Shown: positions 33,553-45,205, counted from the first letter of the stretch. The stretch: DNA of 64,000 nucleotides from Gigantopelta aegis (GCF_016097555.1 NC_054713.1:46077928-46141927), one strand, 5' to 3'. A program made the numbers and translations. The notes: generated by a model from the letters alone, not told the origin.

Positions 33553-35040
33553 CCATACCATGGACTATCTTAGCGCTAAGATCGCCTTAAATGCATTATA
33601 TTAGACATTCCCTGGACTATCTTAGCGCTAAGATCGCCTTAAATGCATTCTATTAGACATTCCCTGGACTATCTTAGCGCTAAGATCGCCTTAAATGCAT
33701 TATATTAGACATTCCCTGGACTATCTTAGCGCTAAGATCGCCTTAAATGCATCATATTAGACATTCCCTGGACTATCTTAGCGCTAAGATCGCCTTAAAT
33801 GTATCATATTAGACATTCCCTGGACTATCTTAGCGCTAAGATCGCCTTAAATGCATTATATTAGACATTCCCTTATACGTATCTTAGCGCTAAGATCGCC
33901 TTAAATGCATTATATTAGACATTCCCTGGACTATCTTAGCGCTAAGATCGCCTTAAATGCATCATATTAGACATTCCCTGGACTATCTTAGCGCTAAGAT
34001 CGCCTTAAATGCATTATATTAGACATTCCCTTATACGTATCTTAGCGCTAAGATCGCCTTAAATGCATCATATTAGACATTCCCTGGACTATCTTAGCGC
34101 TAAGATCGCCTTAAATGCATTATATTAGACATTCCCTGGACTATCTTAGCGCTAAGATCGCCTTAAATGCATTATATTAGACATTCCCTTATACGTATCT
34201 TAGCGCTAAGATCGCCTTAAATGCATTATATTAGTCATTCCCTTATACGTATCTTAGCGCTAAGATCGCCTTAAATGCATCATATTAGACATTCCCTGGA
34301 CTATCTTAGCGCTAAGATCGCCTTAAATGCATTATATTAGACATTCCCTGGACTATCCTAGCGCTAAGATCGCCTTAAATGCATTATATTAGACATTCCC
34401 TGGACTATCTTAGCGCTAAGATCGCCTTAAATGCATTATATTAGACATTCCCTGGACTATCTTAGCGCTAAGATCGCCTTAAATGCATTATATTAGACAT
34501 TCCCTTATACATATCTTAGCGCTAAGATCGCCTTAAATGCATTATATTAGACATTCCCTTATACGTATCTTAGCGCTAAGATCGCCTTAAATGCATTATA
34601 TTAGACATTCCCTGGACTATCTTAGCGCTAAGATCGCCTTAAATGCATCATATTAGACATTCCCTGGACTATCTTAGCGCTAAAATCGCCTTAAATGCAT
34701 CATATTAGACATTCCCTGGACTATCTTAGCGCTAAGATCGCCTTAAATACATTATATTAGACATTCCCTGGACTATCTTAGCGCTAAGATCGCCTTAAAT
34801 GCATTATATTAGACATTCGCTTATACGTATCTTAGCGCTAAGATCGCCTTAAATGCATTATATTAGACATTCCCTGGACTATCTTAGCGCTAAGATCGCC
34901 TTAAATGCATTATATTAGACATTCCCTGGACTATCTTAGCGCTAAGATCGCCTTAAATGCATTACATTAGACATTCCCTGGACTATCTTAGCGCTAAGAT
35001 CGCCTTAAATGCATTATATTAGACATTCCCTTATACGTAT
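33553..35040 (+). repeat. 52-bp minisatellite with a perfect 16-bp palindrome (about 28 copies)
   Basis: Unit 'tggactatcttagcgctaag' 'atcgccttaaatgcattata' 'ttagacattccc'. ATCTTAGCGCTAAGAT is a perfect dyad in almost every unit. Two subtypes alternate, differing by 'tggact' or 'ttatacgt' before the dyad. Confidence 0.96.
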
Positions 35041-35131
35041 TTAACATTTGTACATTTAAAATAGGCCGCGGAGATCAATTCGAGCTCTACTCCATATACA
35101 TACAATATACGTGACAACTTTATTACACAAA

Positions 35132-35262
35132 TGGGCGGTACGTAGCCCAGTGGTACAGTGCTCGCTCGATGTGCGGTCAGTGTGGGATCGATCCCCGTCG
35201 GTAGGCCCATTGGGCTATTTCTCGTTCCAGCCAGTGCACCACGACTGGTATATCAAAGGCCG
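35132..35262 (+). mobile_element. SINE-1 head and body, truncated
   Basis: 'gggcggtacgtagcccagtg' to 'atatcaaaggccgtg', then replaced by the duplicated segment at 35262. Confidence 0.88.
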
Positions 35263-35430
35263 TGTTGTGTACCATCCATCCACTTTTCCCATTATTATGC
35301 GTAGAAGGCTGGAAATGCTACACTTGGATACCTGAAATTCTAAATTTTCTCGTGTCCCAAAAGCCTCCTCGGGTCATACAATTTCCGATTCCCCTAACCA
35401 TCGCATTGACGGTGCCCCACCCCTCACTGT
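35262..35430 (+). repeat. Right copy of the duplicated segment of about 175 bp
   Basis: Matches 32926-33108. It lies within a SINE context: SINE body before it and a SINE-3 3' half after it. Confidence 0.88.
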
Positions 35431-35431
35431 A

Positions 35432-35635
35432 GGGTATGTAGTCCCCTGTCTGTGGGTGCATATAAAATATCCCTTGCTGCTAATCGAAAAGTGTAGCCCA
35501 TGAAGTGGCGACAGCGGGTTTCCTCTCTCAGTATATGTGTGGTCCTTAGCCATATGTCTGACGCCATATAACCGTAAATAAAAGGTGTTGAGTGTGTCTT
35601 TAAATAAAACATTTCTTTCTTTTTCTTTTGTATTA
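35432..35635 (+). mobile_element. SINE-3 3' half
   Basis: 'gggtatgtagtcccctgtct' to 'taaataaaacatttctttct', with 'gcccatgaagtggcgacagc'. Confidence 0.85.
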
Positions 35636-35714
35636 CCGGTACATACGAACTACATTTAAAGTTATTTCGGAGAGTAAGTGCATATGTCATCTACTTTTTG
35701 TCTGTAAAAAGTGG

Positions 35715-35945
35715 TATAGCTCAGTGTAGGGAGGGTGTAGCACAGTTTAGGGAGGGTGTAGCTCAGTGTAGGGAGGGTGTAGCTCAGTGTAGGTAGGGTG
35801 TAGCTCAATGTAGGGAAGGTGTAGCTCAGCGTATGGAGGGTGAAGATCAGGGTATGGAGGGTGTAGCTCAGTGTAGGGAGGGTGCAACACCGTGTAGAGA
35901 GGGCATAGCACAGTGTAGGGAGGGTGTAGCTCAGTGTAGGGAGGG
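35715..35945 (+). repeat. 20-bp minisatellite (about 11 copies)
   Basis: Unit 'gtagctcagtgtagggaggg'. It abuts the head of the SINE-3 copy to its right. Confidence 0.92.
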
Positions 35946-36330
35946 TGGCGTCGTGGTTAAGCCATCGGTCTACAGGCTGGTAGGTACTGGGTTCGGATCC
36001 CAGTCGAGGCATGGGATTTTTAATTCAGATACCGACTCCAAACCCTGAGTGAGTGCTCTGCAAGGCTCAATGGGTAGGTGTAAACCACTTGCGCCGACCA
36101 GTGATCCATAACTGGTTCAACAAAGGCCATGGTTTGTGCTATCCTGCCTGTGGGAAGCGCAAATAAAAGATCCCTTGCTGCTAATCAGAAAGAGTAGCCC
36201 ATGTAGTCGCGACAGCGGGTTTCCTCGCAAAATCTGTGTGGTCCTTAACCATATGTCTGACGCCATATAACCGTAAATAAAATGTGTTTGAGTGCGTCGT
36301 TAAATAAAACATTTCTTTCTTTCTATATAT
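35942..36330 (+). mobile_element. SINE-3, full length
   Basis: Head 'ggcgtcgtggttaagccatc', 'ggtactgggttcggatccca' (B-box-like), 'cgactccaaaccctgagtga', the shared body 'gcaaataaaagatcccttgc', and tail 'taaataaaacatttctttct'. This copy shows SINE-3 joins a SINE-2-like head to a SINE-1-like body. Confidence 0.92.
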
Positions 36331-36420
36331 ATATCTATATACATGTATACTATTTAGTAGTCTGCCTGCGAAAATCTATCGCATGCAAATTTCATAAAAT
36401 CACGCCATCTACCATCTACT

Positions 36421-36440
36421 AACCCTAACCCTAACCCTAC
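36421..36440 (+). repeat. Short telomere-like repeat
   Basis: Three full CCCTAA units in 'ctaaccctaaccctaaccct'. Too short to mean a telomere; an interstitial trace. Confidence 0.8.
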
Positions 36441-36517
36441 TTGTTGTGTGTAAAATTAAACCCATCTTAAAGCCCTGACTGGATTGCAATAAAGATCCGT
36501 TTGTGATGTTCTCATAC

Positions 36518-36531
<14 letters not shown>

Positions 36532-36548
<17 letters not shown>

Positions 36549-36860
36549 GGGGTAGGGGAGATTTAGCTCAGTCGGTTGATTGTTCGCTTGAGGTGCTTGC
36601 GTCGCAGGATCGAACCACCTCGGTGGATCCATTCAACTGATTGGGTTTTTCTCGTTTCAACCAGTGCTACACCACTGGTCAGAGACCGTGGTATGTGCTT
36701 TCCTGTCTCTGGAAAAGTGCATATAAAACATCCCTTGCTGCTAAATGGAAAAATGTAGCGGATTTTCTCTGATAACTACCAAATGTTTGACATCCCATAT
36801 CCAACGATTAATTAATTGATGTGCTCTAGTGGTGTCGTTTAACAAAACAAAATTTACCTT
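36532..36860 (+). mobile_element. Poly-G tract followed by a SINE-1 variant-head copy
   Basis: G run 36532-36552, then 'gatttagctcagtcggttga', 'gaggtgcttgcgtcgcagga', SINE-1 body, and end 'gtcgtttaacaaaacaaaat'. Confidence 0.88.
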
Positions 36861-37410
36861 TTGGTGGGGTTGGGGGTGAGAGTTGTAACCAGTAAATATC
36901 TATTTTTGATATTTTTATACATAGACGGGGGTCAGTTGTAACTAGTACAGATCAACTTTTGATATTCTGATACATGGGCGGGTTGGGAGTGGGGGCAGGG
37001 GGTGAGGGTGGGAGAGGGGTGGGGGAGAGGTGAGACTTGTAACCAGTAAAGATCTATGATATATTGGCGGATGGGGTGGTGGAGGGAGTGAGAGCTGTAA
37101 CCAGTAAAGATTTATGATATATGTACGGGAGAGGGTGGGGGGGGGGGGTGGGGGGGGGGGTCGAGTTGTAACCTGTAAAGATTTATAATATATGTATGTG
37201 AGAGGGTGGGGTGAGGTGGGGTGGGGGGAGGGGGGAGAGTTGTAACCAGTAAAGATTTATGATATATGGACGGGAGAGGGTGGGGTGAGGTGGGGTGGGG
37301 GAGGGGTGACAGTTGTAACCAGTAAAGATTTATGATATATGTACGGGAGAGGGTGGGGTGGGGGAGGGGTGAGGCCGGGATGTGGTGGAGAAGAGGTGAG
37401 GGAGTGGGTG
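36860..37410 (+). repeat. G-rich minisatellite with quadruplex potential
   Basis: Irregular repeats of 'gttgtaaccagtaaagattt', 'atgatatatgtacgggagag' and long GGTGGGG runs. Many G-tracts of 3 or more lie close together on the plus strand. Confidence 0.88.
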
Positions 37411-38317
37411 AGAGTTAAAACCAGTAAAGAGGTCATCTAGCGACTGATCAGTCTTCAGACTATCTTGTCCCCAAGAACCAAAACACACGAAACATAAATG
37501 ATGTAACGCAGATTTCAATTGCTAATTAGTTAACAAAATAGTCTTTGGTGATGATGCCCTTTGAACAGTTGAAGGTTTAGTTTTCATCCTGTTGTTGGGG
37601 GCAGTTGACTAAGATCCTATTGTGGCCGGCGAGGTGCGTCTATCATTTCACAAGAGATAAATCAGTCACATTTAGACTTTGACTCGGGGCTCGAAAGCAT
37701 GTGGTCAGCGGAGACGGGTTTGGCGAGGGTACATCTTAGAAAACCTGTCACTATCGTCCAACTGGTATCTGACGTAATGCGCCGCCGTAATCCCACATCA
37801 AACACGGCGCCGCGAACTAACCACGGGGCAACGGTCGGTAAACGAGCGTGCAATCCGATTTTAATGCTCGTTATAGACTCATTGTTAGTTGGACATTCAC
37901 CGTTTTTGAAGATGAGTTTCAAATCAGTAATTAAAATGATCTCTACATCGTCACTTGTCTGTCATTAGTTGATCGTTGTTCTACGCGAAATTATTAGTGA
38001 ATGACGTAGGCGCTGGGCTTATCAATGTACTCCTCCCTTGTTGTATAGTGAATTTGTAGCCATTTTAATTACTTACTTACTTTTTTTTACAAATACAATA
38101 TTTTTACATTATTAAAAGTACAATTAACTTACAATTTTTAGCATATAATGTGTATTTCTCTATAACCAATGAATTTCTGGACATCGTAATGTCTTGTAAT
38201 ATTTCAATATCGATTTTTGTCTAAAATAAATTTGTATGTCCGGATTTATTATTTCTTTGAACAACCAAACGAAATGAAAACAACACGATTACTATCGTTA
38301 ATACTGCCGATACTAGG
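37411..38317. other. Unique island, candidate regulatory DNA
   Basis: 37620-38000 is GC-balanced and free of repeats ('gtaatgcgccgccgtaatcc', 'caccgtttttgaagatgag'). ORFs on both strands overlap each other and carry no domain. 38040-38320 is AT-rich. Confidence 0.35.
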
Positions 38318-41106
38318 TTTATAGGCAGCGTAAAACATTTTCACTGCAGTCAGACCCTAGGTTTATAGGCAGCGTATAACATTTTCAATGCAGTCAGACC
38401 CTAGGTTTATAGGCAGCGTGTAACATTTTCACTGCAGTCAGACCCTAGGTTTATAGGCAGAGTGTAACATTTTCACTGCAGTCAGACCCTGGGTTTATAG
38501 GCAGCGTATAACATTTTCACTGCAGTCAGACCCTGGTTTATAGGCAGCGTGTAACATTTTCACTGCAGTCAGACCCTAGGTTTATAGGCAGCGTGTGACA
38601 TTTTCACTGAAGTCAGACACTAGGTTTATAGGCAGCGTGTAACCGTTTCACTGCAGTCAGAAACTAGGTTTATAGGCAGCGTGTAACATTTTCACTGCTG
38701 TCAGAAACTAGGTTTATAGGCAGCGTGTAACATTTTCACTGCAGTCAGACGCTAGGTCAATAGGCAGCGTATAACATTTTCACTGCAGTCAGACCCTAGG
38801 TTTATAGACAGCGTATGACATTTTCACTGCAGTCAGACACTAGGTTTATAGACAGCGTATGACATTTTCACTGCAGTCAGACACTAGGTTTATAGACAGC
38901 GTGTAACATTTTCACTGCAGTCAGACACTAGGTTTATAGGCAGCGTGTAACATTTTCACTGCAGTCAGACCCTAGGTTAATAGGCAGCGTGTAACATTTT
39001 CACTGCAGTGAGACCCTAGGTTAATAGGCAGCGTATAACATTTTCACTGCAGTCAGACCTAGGTTTATAGGCAGCGTATAACATTTTCACTGCAGCCAGA
39101 CCTAGGTTTATAGGCAGCGTATATCATTGTCACTGCAGTCGTATCCTAGTTTATAGGCAGCGTGTAACATTTTCACTGCAGTCAGACCCTAGGTTTATAG
39201 GCAGCGTGTAACATTTTCACTGCAGTCAGACCCTAGGTTAAAGGACAGCGTATAACATTTTCACTGCAGTCAGAAACTAGGTTTATAGGCAGCGTGTAAC
39301 ATTTTCACTGCAGTCAGAAACTAGGTTTATAGGCAGCGTGTAACATTTTCACTGCAGTCAGACACTGGGTTTATAGACAGCGTATGACATTTTCACTGCA
39401 GTCAGACACTAGGTTAATAGGCAGCGTGTAACATTGTCACTGCAGTCAGACCCTAGGTTAATAGGCAGCGTATAACATTTTCACTGCAGTCAGACCTAGG
39501 TTTATAGGCAGCGTATATCATTGTCACTGCAGTCGTATCCTAGTTTATAGGCAGCGTGTAACATTTTCACTGCAGTCAGACCCTAGGTTTATAGGCAGCG
39601 TGTAACATTTTCACTGCAGTCAGGCCCTAACTTTATAGGCAGCGTGTAATATTTTCACTGCAGTCAGACCTAGGTTTATAGACAGCGTGTAATATTTTCA
39701 CTGCAGTTATATCCTAGGTTAATAGGCAGCGTATAACATTTTCACTGCAGTCAGGCACTGGGTTTATAGACAGCGTATGACATTTTCACTGCAGTCAGGC
39801 ACTGGGTTTATAGACAGCGTATGACATTTTCACTGCAGTCAGGCACTGGGTTTATAGACAGCGTATGACATTTTCACTGCAGTCAGGCACTGGGTTTATA
39901 GACAGCGTATGACATTTTCACTGCAGTCAGACACTGGGTTTATAGACAGCGTGTAACGTTTTCACTGCAGTCAGAAACTAGGTTTATAGGCAGCGTGTAA
40001 CATTTTCACTGCAGTCAGACACTAGGTTTATAGACAGCGTGTAACATTTTCACTGCAGTCAGAAACTAGGTTTATAGGCAGCGTGTAACCTTTTCACTGC
40101 AGTCAGAAACTAGGTTTATAGGCAGCGTGTAACCTTTTCACTGCTGTCAGAAACTAGGTTTATAGACAGCGTGTAACATTTTCACTGCAGTCAGACACTA
40201 GGTTTATAGGCAGCGTGTAACCTTTTCACTGCTGTCAGAAACTAAGTTTATAGACAGCGTGTAACATTTTCACTGCAGTCAGACACTGGGTTTATAGACA
40301 GCGTATGACATTTTCACTGCAGTCAGACACTGGGTTTATAGACAGCGTGTAACATTTTCACTGCAGTCAGGCACTGGGTTTATAGACAGCGTGTAACATT
40401 TTCACTGCAGTCAGGCACTGGGTTTATAGACAGCGTATGACATTTTCACTGCAGTCAGACACTAGGTTTATAGACAGCGTGTAACATTTTCACTGCAGTC
40501 AGACACTGGGTTTATAGACAGCGTATGACATTTTCACTGCAGTCAGACACTGGGTTTATAGACAGCGTATGACATTTTCACTGCAGTCAGACACTGGGTT
40601 TATAGACAGCGTGTAACATTTTCACTGCAGTCAGGCACTGGGTTTATAGACAGCGTATGACATTTTCACTGCAGTCAGGCACTGGGTTTATAGACAGCGT
40701 ATGACATTTTCACTGCAGTCAGACACTGGGTTTATAGACAGCGTATGACATTTTCACTGCAGTCAGACACTGGGTTTATAGACAGCGTGTAACATTTTCA
40801 CTGCAGTCAGGCACTGGGTTTATAGACAGCGTATGACATTTTCACTGCAGTCAGACACTGGGTTTATAGACAGCGTGTAACATTTTCACTGCAGTCAGAC
40901 ACTGGGTTTATAGACAGCGTATGACATTTTCACTGCAGTCAGACACTAGGTTTATAGACAGCGTGTAACATTTTCACTGCAGTCAGACACTAGGTTTATA
41001 GACAGCGTGTAACATTTTCACTGCAGTCAGACACTAGGTTTATAGACAGCGTGTAACATTTTCACTGCAGTCAGACACTAGGTTTATAGACAGCGTGTAA
41101 CATTTT
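38318..41106 (+). repeat. 44-bp minisatellite (about 63 copies)
   Basis: Unit 'ctaggtttataggcagcgtg' 'taacattttcactgcagtca' 'gacc'. Most units hold CTGCAG. Subtypes (aggcagcgtgtaac, agacagcgtatgac) are clustered, with the right half richer in the 'agacagcg' form, showing local homogenisation. Confidence 0.97.
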
Positions 41107-41755
41107 CGGCTATTACAACCTTTTTACCATACATACCAGCGACTTTAAATAGACCTTGTCGAAGTGAGACGAGTGGACAGGACCGTACATACCAGCGACT
41201 TTAAATAGACCTTGTCGAAGTGAGACGAGTGGACAGGACCGTACATACCAGCGACTTTAAATAGACCTTGTCGAAGTGAGACGAGTGGACAGGACCGTAC
41301 ATACCAGCGACTTTAAATAGACCTTGTCGAAGTGAGACGAGTGGACAGGACCGTACATACCAGCGACTTTAAATAGACCTTGTCGAAGTGAGACGAGTGG
41401 ACAGGACCGTACATACCACCGACTTTAAATATACCTTGTCGAAGTGAGACGAGTGGACAGGACTGTACATACCAGCGACTTTAAATAGACCTTTGGAAAT
41501 GAGAAGTGGACAGGACCGTATATACCAGCGACTTTAAATAGACCTCGTCAAAGTAAGAAGAGTGGGCAGAACCGTACATACCAGCGACTTTAAATAGACC
41601 TTTGGAAGTGAGTATAGTGGATAGGACCGTACATACCAGCGACTTTAAATAGACCCTGTTGAAGTGAGAAGAGTGGGCAGAACCGTACATACCAGATACT
41701 TTAAATATACCTTATCGAAGTGAGTAGAGTGGACAGGACCGTACATACGTGTTGA
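41107..41755 (+). repeat. 56-bp minisatellite (about 11 copies)
   Basis: Unit 'accgtacataccagcgactt' 'taaatagaccttgtcgaagt' 'gagacgagtggacagg'. First copies are almost identical, later ones diverged. It abuts the preceding array directly. Confidence 0.95.
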
Positions 41756-42295
41756 AACGACTAAATACTGACTAGTCAAGTGTTACAGTTTGGAGAACAC
41801 TATACACACTGAGTATCAAACTAACAATTGTGATCTGCTGGTTGTTAGTTTGAACTGCGAAATGTTTCCATTAAATAGAATACTCCTCAAACTGGAAATA
41901 ATTAAGAAAACTAATATTGAGCGTTCTGTAAAACAAGGTGTTGATGAAAGTTCCTGTGAAACAAAGACCATCGACTGACACCTGCTCTGTGTATATTAGT
42001 TCTCCATTTAGCGGATCTCAGTCTACGTTTACCGCTATGGCGGCCACTTTGATCGCGCGATTATGTCACACGCTTTATAAGCGCGCGTGCACGTCCGCTA
42101 ATCAGGCGTTGATGGGGTTCCTGCAATGACTGCTCCCTGCTGGTGAGATGGCGCCACATCCGGGCAGTCCAGGTGGCAAAGCTGGTGATAAGTAGTCCGC
42201 TTCAAAGAGGGCGCTGCGGCGCCGGCAGGGAGCGCCACTTGTCGGGACACGGGCGGATTTATTTCGCAAATAAAAATTAAATCCTCTTTATTAGC
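41756..42295. other. Unique island, candidate regulatory DNA
   Basis: 42000-42260 is GC-rich and repeat-free, with 'tatggcggccac', 'gagatggcgccac', 'tccaggtggcaaag' (CAGGTG E-box) and 'ggtgataag' (GATA). ORFs are not convincing. Confidence 0.4.
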
Positions 42296-42299
42296 GGTA

Positions 42300-42960
42300 C
42301 CGAATTGACTTTGAATGGATCCCTGCCCATGTTGGGATAGAAGGAAACGAAAAAGCTGATCTCAATGCTTAAAAATGTCTGTTAGACGAATCTGTCGGCA
42401 TTCAGATCAAATTAAACCCAAATGGAATTTCCTCCCTTGCCCTTCCTGGCAGTGCTAAACGTTTGCAAAAGGAGGTGGATTATATATAAGCTAGGCCATG
42501 GCATTATGCTATTAATGTCCTAGAAGGAAGGACTGGTTGAGGCCGGTACTTGTGCCCAGGACAGGCGTGCGCTACAAAAGCTTGCTCTGAATGTGCACGT
42601 TAAACAATTTTCCATTCCATTCCATATGCTATTAAACCAAAAGTTATATTGCCGGAACCAGTCTCCAATTCTATACGCAATACAAAAATATTAACCAGAT
42701 TACGAGTTGGGGGTCTCTTTGGGTTTTAATGCCATGAAATTTAAATTTTAAAAAGTCGATTCACCTCAACCATTTTCTTTTTAAATGTTCCAAATTTGAT
42801 ATATCTAGACGTGAACTTCAAGAAACTATTCCAAATAGTGGGTTGGCATTCGATCCCGCTGGCTTGCTTAATCCGTCTACACAATTTAAAAGTACAGTAG
42901 ATAGGGCAGTATTAAAGTATGTAATAAAAACAGGAATAGCTATTTAGTGGATATCATACA
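42300..42960 (+). mobile_element. Remnant of a RNase H-bearing LINE
   Basis: Plus-strand translation gives EWIPAHVGIEGNEKADLNA near 42315-42371, the last RNase H motif of I/Jockey-type LINEs, then stops. After a SINE insert it continues 'ILTRLRVGVSLGFNAMKFKF' near 42688-42748, the usual C-terminal region. Broken by stops and frame changes. Confidence 0.75.
42516..42624 (+). mobile_element. SINE-4 (short) with 11-bp target duplication and (ATTCC)n tail
   Basis: Flanked by TATGCTATTAA at 42505-42515 and 42625-42635. Contains 'gcccaggacaggcgtgcgct' and ends 'ttttccattccattcca'. It sits inside the LINE remnant. Confidence 0.88.
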
Positions 42961-43064
42961 AACAATCACTGTCATATTATTTTTTTAAATAATAAAACCC
43001 CCACCACACACACACATACTCACACGCATGCACATACGCACGCGCAATACTTTTAGTAATCAGT

Positions 43065-43190
43065 TGGAATTTCATGATCGATCATAGGATGTGATCAGTT
43101 TCGTGATCGATCATAGGATGTGATCAGTTTCATGATCGATCATAGGATGTGATCAGTTTCATGATCGATCATAGGATGTGATCAGTTTGC
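43065..43190 (+). repeat. 29-bp tandem repeat rich in GATC (4 copies)
   Basis: Unit 'atgatcgatcataggatgtg' 'atcagtttc'; ATGATCGATCAT is a perfect palindrome. Confidence 0.92.
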
Positions 43191-43545
43191 ACCAAGCGAC
43201 CGACTTACAGTTATAGAGTTAGTTAGAATTATGTGAATGTAAGAAGGATTGTATTATGGCCACGTGTCTATTGTGTTCACAAGGATAAACCCTACAACTT
43301 GATAATGTTAACTTAAATAACTACTGACTACCTGTTTTCTTTATTTACACATACAAACAAACCACACCCAAGAATACTTCTATAAAGACTACCAATTAAT
43401 ATGTAGGAACAATTATTACACTTAACATTTTCCGTGACAATAGATAATTGTTTTTTTATACTAGATTATTACATTGAAAGAGGCCAACCGATAATTTTGT
43501 TTATATTATAATCAATTGTCGGAACATCACTAACACTAACATATT
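43191..43545. other. Unique AT-rich DNA
   Basis: Nothing recognisable. Confidence 0.35.
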
Positions 43546-43549
43546 ACAC

Positions 43550-43805
43550 AGATACACATGTATGTACATACACACGTATATATACACATAGACATCACAT
43601 ACACACGTAGATATACACATACACATCACATACACACGTAAATATACACATACACACGTATATATACACATAGACATCACATACACACGCATATATACAC
43701 ATAGACATCACATACACACGTAGATATACACATACACACGTATATATACACCTATACATCACATACACACGTAGATATACACATACACATCACATACACA
43801 CGATG
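43550..43805 (+). repeat. ACAC/ATAC-rich tandem repeat
   Basis: Repeated 'acatacacacgtatatatac' and 'acatagacatcacatacaca'. Confidence 0.93.
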
Positions 43806-43871
43806 CGACGAGATGTCTGACGGTCACCGAGCTGACTTTGACACACCGTCGCACAGTTGGCGTTGTTAAAG

Positions 43872-44245
43872 TAAGTTTGTTTTGTTTAACGACACCACTA
43901 AAGCACACTGATTTATGGATCATCGGCTATTGCATGTCAAACATTTGGTAATTTTGAGATATAGTCTAAGAGAAGAAACCCGTTACAATTTTAATTAGCA
44001 ACAAGGGATCTGTTATATGTATCATCCCACAGACAGGATAGCACATACCACGGCATTTGATATACCAGTCGTGTGATTAATAAATCAATGTGTTCTAGTG
44101 GTGTCGTTAAACAAAACAAATTTTAACTTTGATATACCAGTCGTGGTGCACTAGTTAGGACGAGAAATAGCCCAATGGGCCCACCGACGGGGATCGATCC
44201 TTAATCGACCGCGCATCAAGATAGTGCTTTACCACTGGGCTTCTT
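43872..44245 (-). mobile_element. SINE-1 carrying a 54-bp SINE insertion
   Basis: Reversed SINE-1 from 'gtttgttttgtttaacgaca' to 'ccactgggcttcttccc', split at 44074-44127. Confidence 0.92.
44074..44127 (+). mobile_element. Extremely 5'-truncated SINE-1 (54 bp) with 18-bp target duplication
   Basis: 'tgattaataaatcaatgtg' to 'acaaaacaaattttaac', flanked by TTTGATATACCAGTCGTG at 44056-44073 and 44128-44145. Confidence 0.93.
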
Positions 44246-44445
44246 CCCTGGTGTTGTCGTCAAATATATTACTGGTATTTTCATATAATTATCGTTCATT
44301 GCAGTCGAAACTTAGTATGTGTAGAAAAGACGTAACATTAGCAGCTTGTTAGTTTAGACTATCCACGGTCGTGCAATATTAACCCGTGTTATATATTTCC
44401 CGTTCTAACCACTGCTGCACAACGGCATATGAAAATACAGGTAGC

Positions 44446-44988
44446 TTAAAGGGACATTCCTGAGTTGTTGTTTTTTTAGAAAATAAAATGAAATTTAAAG
44501 GCATACTGTCACGGATTTAATGATCTTATTTCTCTAAAAATGGATAATAAACGAAAATTACATCAATGTTTGAAAACCAAATCTGGCTATTGCATCACCA
44601 TGATGGAGTAAAATCTATGTCAACCCTCTCGGCAATTTTAGTTTTTGAATTATGGACCATTGCCAGAATTCAATTATTTTTACAAAATATCAGTAATAAG
44701 TGGGTTATGGTAGTTATGTAGATGGTTAAATAAAGTACTTTTAGCGACAAATCAAATGTATATATTTTCAGATAATACTTTGTTAGGTCATTAATTAGGT
44801 CAATCATCCGTGACAGAGCGCCTTTAACCTAGTACAAATATTAGAACGATCAGAAACACATTTAATATACAGCCACTAATATTTTATGCAGAAAAAAAAA
44901 TATTTGATATGTAATTACAATCGTTAAAAAGTCTCTGTTAGTCGATAACATCTTAAAAATTGCAGCAAATTCAGGAATGTCCCTTTAA
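44446..44988. mobile_element. TTAA-flanked MITE (AGGGACATTCC ends)
   Basis: TTAA plus AGGGACATTCCTGAGTT on the left and AATTCAGGAATGTCCCT plus TTAA on the right; same family as 14180-14569. Interrupted by a second TTAA element. Confidence 0.87.
44495..44827. mobile_element. Second TTAA-flanked MITE, nested (AGGC...GTCACGGAT ends)
   Basis: TTAAAGGCATACTGTCACGG at the left and CCGTGACAGAGCGCCTTTAA at the right, partly complementary, each with TTAA. 333 bp, no ORF. Confidence 0.82.
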
Positions 44989-45002
44989 CGGTATCACATA
45001 CC

Positions 45003-45205
45003 GGTAGCGGAACGTAGCCCAGTGGTAAGCGCTCACCAGATTCGCGGTCGGTCTAGGATCGATCCTCATTGGTGGACCCATTGGGCTATTTCTCGTTCCA
45101 GCCAGTGCACCACGACTGGTATATCAAAGGTCGTATTATGTGATATAAATGTCTGTGGGATGGTACACATAAAAGAACCCTTGCTACTAATGAAAAAATG
45201 CAGCA
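45003..45205 (+). mobile_element. SINE-1, 3'-truncated
   Basis: 'ggaacgtagcccagtggtaa' to 'ctactaatgaaaaaatgcag'. Confidence 0.87.

Noticed and set aside
36421..36440. Telomere or chromosome-fusion point
   Set aside because: Only three CCCTAA units; common by chance in repeat-rich DNA.
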